Below, piece after piece: positions 22,411-29,577 of a stretch of DNA of 64,000 bases. Position numbers and translations under genes: made by a program. The stretch comes from a virus: positions 1 to 64,000 of the IMG/VR virus record IMGVR_UViG_3300043777_000365, one strand, 5' to 3'. The notes under the pieces were generated by a model that was not told the origin of the DNA, made no database searches, and saw only the letters and a list, made by a program, of their open reading frames with translations. Each line of letters begins with the position of its first letter. The first letter of the stretch is position 1.

Positions 22411-24045
22411 TCAGAACTCCCACTCGACGCAGGCGATGGTGGGGGTGACGCCCGTGTTGATGATCGAGCTCCCCACCGCCAGCGTGCCCAGGTAGCTCTG
22501 CGCCGCGGTGAGGATCGGGTAGGCCGTCTCCAGAGCCAGCCAGGGGGAGAGGATGTTCTTGACGATGCTGACGGGGCTCCCGGTAGAGTTGGGCAGGTAC
22601 ATCGAGTCGCCCGGGACGGTGTAGCCGTCGCCGGTGGAGGTGTCGGCCGAGTTGCGGAGCGACCAGTTGACGGTCGCCTCGATCGAGGTGGTGGACGGGA
22701 GGGTCAGCTCCAGGCCGACCTGGAGGCGCACGCGCTTGGCCCCCGCGGGCATGCCGCCGACGGCGTTCTCTGCCAGCGTGAACGAGACCGCGCCGGTCGT
22801 GACGCCGGTGGCGTTCGCGAGCGACGCCGGGTTGGCGTTGGGGGACTGCGCCCGGTTGGAGCTCGTGATCGACGTGAACGTCGAGGAGCTCGTCTTGTAG
22901 ACGGCCCCGATGCACACCCCCGAGGTGCTCGCCGCCCCGGCGAACCCGAACACCGCCGGCAGCACGATCCCGGCGCTCTGGCTGCCGGTCCAGTGCAGCG
23001 GCCCCGTCGCCGAGAGGATGGGGATGCCCCGGGGGGAGCGCGGCTGGCGCACGCCGAAGGACGCGTCCGTGTACCGGGCCCACCGCGGCAGGGAGAACAT
23101 CGTGACCAGGTAGAGGAAGCTCATCCCCGCGGGGAACGCGTAGCCGGACTCCTGGTTCGCCGAGTCGTAGAAGTCGACGTAGCCAGCGTGGTCGACGCCG
23201 GGGCTGCCCCGCTCGAGCCACCCCCCGAGCCTCCGGGTGCCCAGCGTGGCCGACGCCTCGACGAAGCCGTTCGCCCGGTACTGCCCCGACGTGGCCGTGT
23301 TCGAGGAGAAGTCGAGCCGCGTGTAGACGGGCAACGCGCGCGACGTGTTCCACGGGGTGAAGATCCGGTCGTTGAGGAGCGGCCTCACGTCCCAGACGGT
23401 GACCGTGTCCCAGGTGGTGGTGCCGGTGGGCACGCTCATCACCGCGATGGGCATCCACCCGGCCGCCGTCCCGGGGAAGCCCGCGCCCGCGGTGCCCGTG
23501 CGGATGCGGTACTGCAGCTGGCCCTGGCTCACCTTGTTCACGGCGGCCGCCGCGAACGTCCCGGTGACGGTGTTGAACACGTCGCGGCTGTCGGTCTCGA
23601 CGACGGTGTCCGGCTGCACGCGGGCGCACTCGAGCACGTCGACGCGGATGCTGCCCGAGGCGTTGGCCGTGAGCGTGAGCGACGGGGTGAGCGCGCTCGT
23701 CGTGCCCGGGTCGAGCAGGTACTTGTACTGGCTGTCGTCCGTGCTCGGGATGGTGTCCGGGTCGTACATGAACATCGCCCCGGCGCTCACCGCGCTGGAG
23801 GTGCCCCCGACCACCGGCGTGAACACGAGCCCGCTCAGCACCTCGGCCCACGCCGGGTTGCCCTGGCTGGTGTTCTGCGACCACGACCCGGCGGCCGACT
23901 CGTCGTCCGAGCCCTGGCCGGTGTCCAGGATCGCCCGCATCATCTCGCTCATCATCGCCTGCGAGAAGTTCTGCAGCCGGACGATGTCCCCGCTCAGGGC
24001 CCGCTCCAGAGGGTTGACGATGAGCTCTTTGCCGGCGCTGGACAT
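22411..24045 (-). CDS. Putative tail fibre or receptor-binding protein
   Basis: A 544-aa protein at the end of the baseplate run, after the gpJ- and gpI-like genes, where contractile phages encode fibres. N-terminal helix (ALSGDIVRLQNFSQAMMSEM) is followed by Ser/Thr/Gly-rich beta domains and a C-terminal segment with a final Trp-Glu-Phe. No collagen-like repeats. Starts after CCTAGGAGG. Role is inferred from position and composition. Confidence 0.65.
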   Translation of the reverse strand: MSSAGKELIVNPLERALSGDIVRLQNFSQAMMSEMMRAILDTGQGSDDESAAGSWSQNTSQGNPAWAEVLSGLVFTPVVGGTSSAVSAGAMFMYDPDTIPSTDDSQYKYLLDPGTTSALTPSLTLTANASGSIRVDVLECARVQPDTVVETDSRDVFNTVTGTFAAAAVNKVSQGQLQYRIRTGTAGAGFPGTAAGWMPIAVMSVPTGTTTWDTVTVWDVRPLLNDRIFTPWNTSRALPVYTRLDFSSNTATSGQYRANGFVEASATLGTRRLGGWLERGSPGVDHAGYVDFYDSANQESGYAFPAGMSFLYLVTMFSLPRWARYTDASFGVRQPRSPRGIPILSATGPLHWTGSQSAGIVLPAVFGFAGAASTSGVCIGAVYKTSSSTFTSITSSNRAQSPNANPASLANATGVTTGAVSFTLAENAVGGMPAGAKRVRLQVGLELTLPSTTSIEATVNWSLRNSADTSTGDGYTVPGDSMYLPNSTGSPVSIVKNILSPWLALETAYPILTAAQSYLGTLAVGSSIINTGVTPTIACVEWEF

Positions 24046-24101
24046 GTTCGGTTGGCCTCCTAGGACCTTCTACCAGGCAAGTTGGAAACCCGGGTTTCCA
24101 A
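24046..24101 (-). promoter_or_regulatory. Palindrome and ribosome site upstream of fibre gene
   Basis: Perfect palindrome (24082-24101) followed by TAGAAG (24068-24073) as a possible -10 and AGGAGG before the ATG. Confidence 0.45.
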
Positions 24102-24106
24102 ACCCC

Positions 24107-26047
24107 TCACACGCAAGGTCCGGTCATGAGCCCGACCTCGAAGAAAACCCCGGCCGCGCGGATGGCGTCCACCGCGTGGTACGCGTTCAGGTACGCGGTC
24201 GCCGCCGTCTCCGCCCACCCGTCGTAGAACGTGAGGAACGGAGCGTCGTCCCAGTAGTCGAAGCCCCCGCCCACCCCGCTCGCCGCCCCGCCCCAGAAGA
24301 ACCCGAACTCGCCGAAGTCGCTCGGCTGCACCTCCACCCGGAAGTACGCCCGGAAGCGCAGGTAGTCCAAGAACACCCGGTTGGTGGTGGGCCCGGCGTC
24401 GAGCCCGGCGGCGAAGGTCATCGGGTTGGAGCCGACCCCCGTCGCCGCCGACGACGCCCCGCTGTTCTTGCCCACGATGGGCAGCCCCGCCACGAACGCC
24501 CCGCCCGGCTGCGGGTTGATGTTCGCCACCCCGTAGAAGACCGACGGCCCCGGGATGCCCGTGGTGCCGGCCTGCCCCGGGACGAACGGCGTCGACGGGA
24601 CGGCGCTCGACACGAGCGCGTGCCCCTGGGCCACCTGCCCGTTGGAGAGCGTCTGCCAAGCCCGCTCCCCGTCGACGAACGTCCCGGTCACGGTCCCCAC
24701 GACGACGATCGCGTCGTAGTCGAACGCGTCGTGGTCGTAGAAGAACCCGGGCAGCAGCGGCGTGCCCACCTCGCGGAAGCACCAGGAGAGCCCGTCGCCC
24801 TTGGTGAGCGTGCGGTTGAGCATCCGCTTGACGGCGTTGGGGCTCACCGTGTCGGCCGGCACGGCCACGCGCTGCCGGTACACGGAGTCGGGCTCGCCGC
24901 TGTTCCTGGGCAGCTTCCGCTCGTAGCCGAGCTCGTCGAGCATGGGGCTCGTGCCGCCGGACGGCTGGGCCGCGTTGGTCACGGACAGCCCGAAGTCGAG
25001 CACCCAGTCGAGGATGCGCCAGCTGCTCGCGCCGGGCGCGTACGACACCGCCGGCGTCGGGTCGCCGAGCGGCACGGCGATGGTGAAGGTGGCGCCGCTG
25101 CTCTGCCCCGTGACGGTGTAGCCGGCGACGATCGCGGACGACACGTTCGCCACCCGGAGGATGCCGACCACGACCATCGACGAGCCGACCTGCTGCGCGG
25201 CCCGCATCGTCAGGTAGGCGACGGGCGTGCCGCCGCTGGCCACGGTCAGGATCTCCCCCGCGGCGAACGTCCCCGAGAACGTCGTGCCCGAGAACGACAG
25301 GTCGTTCTCGACGTTGACCGAGCCGCCGTTGCCCGACGCCGGCGCGACGTACGAGGTGACCCGGTAGGCCGTCGGCGTGGAGACGCTCGACAGCGTGACG
25401 TACTGGCCGACGTGCTGGGGGAGGAACACCTCGGCCTGGTTGGCGGAGGCGAGGGTGATGGTCTGCAGCGCGCTCTTGGAGAAGGTCGGGTTGACGACGC
25501 TCAGCGTCGCCCCGGAGTTCGCGTACTGGGTGCCGGGCTGCTCGACGAGGTTGATGCTGCCCGGCTGCGGGTTGTTGTAGCCGTAGCCGGGCCGCTCCGC
25601 GATGGCGGAGGCCGTGAGCGGGCCGGACTGCCCGGGCAGGAACACGAGGTCCTGCTGCAGGGTGAAGCGGCGCCCGGTGTTGACGGTGGTGCCCTGGCCC
25701 ACGGCGGGCTCGGGCTCGACCTCGTCGTACCAGACGGTGCCGGCGCCGAGCACGAGCGGCTCCTGCAGCCGCAGGGTCCTGGAGAACGTGAGCTGCACGG
25801 TGGCCTGCTGCGCGCCGGAGGCCGGCGGGGCCACCTGGCCGCTCCACGGCAGGATGTACATCGCCCCCATCGTCGTGCTGATGGCGGAGCTCACCCGGGC
25901 CAGCTGCGCCATGCCCTGGGTGTAGGCCTCGTAGCCGTTGCCCTCGCCCGCGTTGGAGAACCCCTGGCCGAAGCCGGGGTCCACGACCGACTGCCACACG
26001 GCCTCGAACTGCGCGATGGTGAGGGGGGACTGGACGTAGGCGGGCAC
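24107..26047 (-). CDS. Large baseplate wedge-like protein
   Basis: A 646-aa beta-rich protein directly downstream of the gpJ-like gene, the usual place of P2 gpI/Mu gp48 type wedge proteins, though much longer. The N-terminus has helical YVQSPLTIAQFEAVWQSV; the rest is strand-rich with PLDMPF-type loops and DHDAFDYDAIVVVG. Only 4 nt separate it from the upstream stop. Precise family is not recognised. Confidence 0.7.
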   Translation of the reverse strand: MPAYVQSPLTIAQFEAVWQSVVDPGFGQGFSNAGEGNGYEAYTQGMAQLARVSSAISTTMGAMYILPWSGQVAPPASGAQQATVQLTFSRTLRLQEPLVLGAGTVWYDEVEPEPAVGQGTTVNTGRRFTLQQDLVFLPGQSGPLTASAIAERPGYGYNNPQPGSINLVEQPGTQYANSGATLSVVNPTFSKSALQTITLASANQAEVFLPQHVGQYVTLSSVSTPTAYRVTSYVAPASGNGGSVNVENDLSFSGTTFSGTFAAGEILTVASGGTPVAYLTMRAAQQVGSSMVVVGILRVANVSSAIVAGYTVTGQSSGATFTIAVPLGDPTPAVSYAPGASSWRILDWVLDFGLSVTNAAQPSGGTSPMLDELGYERKLPRNSGEPDSVYRQRVAVPADTVSPNAVKRMLNRTLTKGDGLSWCFREVGTPLLPGFFYDHDAFDYDAIVVVGTVTGTFVDGERAWQTLSNGQVAQGHALVSSAVPSTPFVPGQAGTTGIPGPSVFYGVANINPQPGGAFVAGLPIVGKNSGASSAATGVGSNPMTFAAGLDAGPTTNRVFLDYLRFRAYFRVEVQPSDFGEFGFFWGGAASGVGGGFDYWDDAPFLTFYDGWAETAATAYLNAYHAVDAIRAAGVFFEVGLMTGPCV

Positions 26048-26051
26048 GCGG

Positions 26052-27179
26052 TCACACCAGGGTGATGCCCGAGGCGAGCGCGCGGAGCGTCTGCCCGGGG
26101 GTGGGGACGAGGTCGCCGGTGGGGCTGACGATGGTGCCCGGGGTGCTGACGATGAGCCCCTGGCTCGCGTACCGCTGCAGCACGCTGTAGAGCGCGGAGA
26201 GCTGCAGCGTGCCGTTGGCGGGCAGCGAGTTGACGTAGTTGAGCACGGCCGCCTGCACCGACGCGCTGAGCGCCGACGTGTTCACCCCGGCCGCGAACAC
26301 CAGGTGCATCGACACCGACACGATCTGCGGGACGGTCGGGAAGACGATGACCTGGATGCCGGCGGCCCTCCAGTTGCCCAGGTTCTGGACGACCGTGGCG
26401 GCGAGCACCAGGTTCGCCACCCCGCTCGAGTCGGCGATGTAGAGGTAGACGAGCCGCGCCGGGGCCCCCGTGTTCGTGATGACCTCGACGGCCTGCGCGC
26501 TGACGACGCCCGGGGTCTGGATGGCGCCGTACTGGATGGCGGAGAGGATGCCGCGCTGCTGCGCGGTCCAGTAGCCGCGGACGCGCTCGCGGAACGTGTC
26601 GTCGTCCTCGACGTCCTCGCCGCCGGCCGTGGCGAACAGGTTGTTGCACGTGATGGACGGGTCGAAGACCTGCGACGGGTTCGCGAAGGCCGTGAGGCTG
26701 TTCGCCCCCACCTGCGACAGCTTGCCCGCCTGCACCGCGCGCACGGCCGCCACGGCCACCGTGTCGCTCACGGCCCCCGTCCCCGAGGTGAAGGTGGCGC
26801 TCGTCGTCGTCAGGTAGTTGAAGCCGCTCTGGCTCTTGAGGACGGTGCCGGCGGGGATGGTGCCGGCGGGGTTGGTCGCGAGCACCCGCGAGAACGTCTC
26901 GAGCCCGAGCGCGGCCGAGGCCCCTTTGCGCAGGAGCTGGTAGCGGTCCCACGCGTAGCGGTCGAGGTCGTCGCCCTCGGCCCCGTCGAGGAAGAGCCGG
27001 TTGATGCTGTAGGCGAGCTGGAGGATGCAGAGGTAGGCGATCTCGCTGACGGACCCGACGAAGATGTTCGCGTCGGTGCCCTGCACGTCGACCTGCTGCG
27101 GGTCGATCTTGATGGCCTTCGCGATGAGATACGAGCGCCCGACCTGGTACAGGTCATTTCGGCTCACGAGATCAGCCAT
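26052..27179 (-). CDS. Baseplate J-like protein
   Basis: A 375-aa protein of the P2 gpJ/Mu gp47 wedge family. Signs are the start MADLVSRNDLY, the strand-turn segment AGTIPAGTVLKSQSG, GGEDVEDDDTFRERV (the usual G-G-x-D-x-E-x-D-x-x-x-R-x-R-V block) and the C-terminal NYVNSLPANGTL. It connects the baseplate hub to the outer wedges. Start is the ATG at 27179, with AGGCGATGG upstream; a longer frame upstream is not needed. Confidence 0.88.
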   Translation of the reverse strand: MADLVSRNDLYQVGRSYLIAKAIKIDPQQVDVQGTDANIFVGSVSEIAYLCILQLAYSINRLFLDGAEGDDLDRYAWDRYQLLRKGASAALGLETFSRVLATNPAGTIPAGTVLKSQSGFNYLTTTSATFTSGTGAVSDTVAVAAVRAVQAGKLSQVGANSLTAFANPSQVFDPSITCNNLFATAGGEDVEDDDTFRERVRGYWTAQQRGILSAIQYGAIQTPGVVSAQAVEVITNTGAPARLVYLYIADSSGVANLVLAATVVQNLGNWRAAGIQVIVFPTVPQIVSVSMHLVFAAGVNTSALSASVQAAVLNYVNSLPANGTLQLSALYSVLQRYASQGLIVSTPGTIVSPTGDLVPTPGQTLRALASGITLV

Positions 27180-27217
27180 GGTTTTGACCCATCGCCTGCC
27201 GAAGCTACCACCGACCC

Positions 27218-28213
27218 CTAAGTCTGAGGGCCGGTCGGGGCGAGCGGAGTGGCTCCGGCGGTCGGCGGGAGGGCCTGGCCGGTCTGCGTGTTGAAAGGCA
27301 TGTTGAGCTGGCGGCTCACACCCTGCCGCGTCTGCACGTACGCGGAGAACCTCGTGATCTGCGGGGTCACCGGGTCGGAGTAGGCCTGCACCGCGCACTT
27401 CAGGACCTCGGGCTCGAGGGAGAACTGCGACTGGAGCGCCGCGGCGAGCTGGTTGCGCACGGCGGCCGTGCCCAGCGTCTTCACCTTGTCGGCGAGCCCC
27501 ACCCCGTACGTGAGCGGCAGGTGCGCGAATGCCCCGGGCCGGCTCATCGCCCGGCGGTAGAGCCGCTTGAGCAGGGCGACGATCCCCTGCTCGACGGCGT
27601 AGTCGCCCGAGTCGTCCACGACGAAGGCCCCGAGCGTCACGAGGCCCCCGCCCACGCTCGTCGCGACGGCGGCGGTGCTCGCGCCGATGGTCGACCCGGC
27701 GATGCCGGACTGGCTCTGCGGGTTGGCGAAGTCGCGCGTGGGCAGAGCCTGGTCCGAGCTCGCGACGACCAGCTGCTTGAGCACCCCGTAGAGCGTGTAC
27801 GACTGGGTCAGCGGGAACATCGGCACCCCGCCCGACGTCGTCAGCCCTGAGAGCGTGATGGTGTACTGCGCCGGGTACGGGCTCATCGGCCGGTCCATCA
27901 CGACGTCGATCTCGGAGCTTTGAATGGTGTCGGAGTAGTCGACGGTGGTGCCGGCCGAGACCGCCGTCACCGTGCGGACCGGGTTGTTGTCGTAGCCGAC
28001 CGTGCCGGCCACCGCGGCGACCGTGTAGTGGGACGGGTCGGCGCCGTCGGCCGGGTCGAGCACGCCGGACACGTACGGGACGACGTTGAAGTAGAGCCGC
28101 ACGACGTTCTCGGCGACGGCGACCGCGTAGAGCAGCTCGAGCCCGCCCGTGGAGGAGTCGGGGGTGCCGCCCCAGTTCGACCCGCCCCAGTTGGCTTCGC
28201 CCCAGCCGGGCAT
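27218..28213 (-). CDS. Baseplate protein with gp25/gpW-like C-terminal part
   Basis: A 331-aa protein (MPGWGEANWGGSNWGG start). Residues 1-190 are beta-rich with repeated GWGxxNWGG. Residues 200-300 (GAFAHLPLTYGVGLADKVKTL, then a helix and ITRFSAYVQTRQG) follow the order of T4 gp25/P2 gpW wedge proteins. The gene order spike, this gene, gpJ-like supports that. ATG overlaps the upstream stop (ATGA). Confidence 0.7.
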   Translation of the reverse strand: MPGWGEANWGGSNWGGTPDSSTGGLELLYAVAVAENVVRLYFNVVPYVSGVLDPADGADPSHYTVAAVAGTVGYDNNPVRTVTAVSAGTTVDYSDTIQSSEIDVVMDRPMSPYPAQYTITLSGLTTSGGVPMFPLTQSYTLYGVLKQLVVASSDQALPTRDFANPQSQSGIAGSTIGASTAAVATSVGGGLVTLGAFVVDDSGDYAVEQGIVALLKRLYRRAMSRPGAFAHLPLTYGVGLADKVKTLGTAAVRNQLAAALQSQFSLEPEVLKCAVQAYSDPVTPQITRFSAYVQTRQGVSRQLNMPFNTQTGQALPPTAGATPLAPTGPQT

Positions 28214-28572
28214 CAGGCCGCCAGCTCGAAGTCGTCGAGGTCGGGAACGCACGCGCTCACGCGCCCGCCGACCGCCGGGAGGGTGAGCCCCGCGGTGATG
28301 TTGAAGCCGTTGCAGTTGAGCAGGAACTTCAGGAAGAAGGTCGGCAGGTTGAGGATGAACTTGATCTGCAGCGCGAAGCCCGGGAGGGCGAACGAGAAGA
28401 AGAAGCTGAAGCTCAGCGTGAACGGGATGCACGGGATGGGGATGGTGATCGAGCCGCTGAAGCCCGCGCCGACCACCCCGCCGCATCCCCCCGTCCCGAC
28501 CGACACCCCGCCCGAGGCCCCGACGAAGGTGCCGGAGCCCGGCGGCGGCAGGTCGACGATCGGCGCTCCCAT
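28213..28572 (-). CDS. Small Gly/Phe-rich virion-associated protein
   Basis: A 119-aa protein with a glycine-rich N-terminus and a very hydrophobic aromatic centre (IPFTLSFSFFFSFALPGF). It lies between spike and gp25-like genes. TAAGCT (28580-28585) stands 7 nt before the ATG. It could be a tip or membrane-contact component; not recognised. Confidence 0.65.
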   Translation of the reverse strand: MGAPIVDLPPPGSGTFVGASGGVSVGTGGCGGVVGAGFSGSITIPIPCIPFTLSFSFFFSFALPGFALQIKFILNLPTFFLKFLLNCNGFNITAGLTLPAVGGRVSACVPDLDDFELAA

Positions 28573-28582
28573 GGCGGCGAGC

Positions 28583-29539
28583 TTACACCAAGACCCCCCC
28601 GCACCCGACGCCGGAGCTGACGCCGGGAACGCGGGGCGTGGCGAGCGCGGTGGCGACGACGGGGTACACGGTGGAGTCGGGGATGACCGCGCCCAGGGGC
28701 AGGCCGGCGAGGACGTACGCGAGCGTCGTCGCCGGGGTCATCGTCGCGGCGAGGGTCGCCCCGGTGAGCGGCCCGGCCAGCGCGGCGACCGCCGCCGCCC
28801 ACGGCACCATGAAGCCCATGATGATGTTGCACACCCCCTCGATGGTCGCGACGTGGTCGGTGGGCTGGGCCCCGGCCGCCCCGAGGTAGATGCTCCCGGA
28901 CGGGTTGAGCATCGTGATGGAGCTGGTCGACGGGTCGATGGTGAACAGGATGGGCGAGTCGCCGCCGGCGACGATCGCGACGGCGTTCGACTGGGTGGAG
29001 AGCTTGATCCCGTTGGAGTCGAGCCGGACGTAGTCGCCCTCGCCCGACTGCATCGCCCAGTTGCCGCTCGCGTCCATCGCCAGCTGGGACTGCGTCGTGT
29101 CGTTGAGGACCATCCACCCGTTCTCGAACTCGAGGATGGTGTTCGGGATGGTGCGCTGGACGTTGATGTTGTTCTGGGTGACGTCGAGCCCGGCGACGAC
29201 GTTCGGCCACGTGTCGACCCCGTTGGACAGGTGCCCGGTGATGATCCCTCCCGCGCGCTCGTCCCCCTGGGGGATCTGGACGATGACCTCGTCGCCGGCC
29301 TGGATGGCGTGCCAGCTGCCCTCGCCCACGCCCGCGCTCGCCTGGGCCACGCGGCAGCGGACGGGGATGTCGCTCGGGTGCAGCCGCACGTTGACCAGCG
29401 GGTAGCCGTTGGTGAAGTCCACGGGGCTCGTGCCGCCGATGGCGTTCTCGACGATGCCGATGCTCGTCCACTGCCGGGTGTCCATGCCCGGGCGGGCGAC
29501 CGACTGGCCGATGTCGCTGGAGTCGAAGTCGTCGGGCAT
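28583..29539 (-). CDS. Baseplate spike protein
   Basis: A 318-aa protein of the gpV/gp5 spike type. Residues 45-105 form the OB-like domain with ARPG-x-x-x and IQAGDEVIVQIPQGD, GGIITGHL. Residues 120-220 alternate strands as in the trimeric beta helix (LAMDASGNWAMQSGEGDYVR). The C-terminus is helical and hydrophobic, perhaps the tip. It lies immediately below the hub gene, as expected. Punctures the host envelope. Confidence 0.82.
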   Translation of the reverse strand: MPDDFDSSDIGQSVARPGMDTRQWTSIGIVENAIGGTSPVDFTNGYPLVNVRLHPSDIPVRCRVAQASAGVGEGSWHAIQAGDEVIVQIPQGDERAGGIITGHLSNGVDTWPNVVAGLDVTQNNINVQRTIPNTILEFENGWMVLNDTTQSQLAMDASGNWAMQSGEGDYVRLDSNGIKLSTQSNAVAIVAGGDSPILFTIDPSTSSITMLNPSGSIYLGAAGAQPTDHVATIEGVCNIIMGFMVPWAAAVAALAGPLTGATLAATMTPATTLAYVLAGLPLGAVIPDSTVYPVVATALATPRVPGVSSGVGCGGVLV

Positions 29540-29572
29540 GGCCGGAGCTTAGTTGGAAACCCGGGTTTCCAA
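29540..29572 (-). promoter_or_regulatory. TAAGCT promoter motif abutting palindrome
   Basis: TAAGCT (29546-29551) is 6 nt from the spike ATG; the perfect palindrome (29553-29572) begins one base upstream of the hexamer. Confidence 0.55.
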
Positions 29573-29577
29573 ACCCC

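Noticed and set aside
29553-29572. 20-bp palindrome as an intrinsic terminator
   Set aside because: It could form a hairpin with a CCGG loop but is not followed by a T tract, and most copies lie just upstream of a promoter hexamer, so a protein-binding site fits better. The copy at 54063 between convergent genes remains ambiguous.
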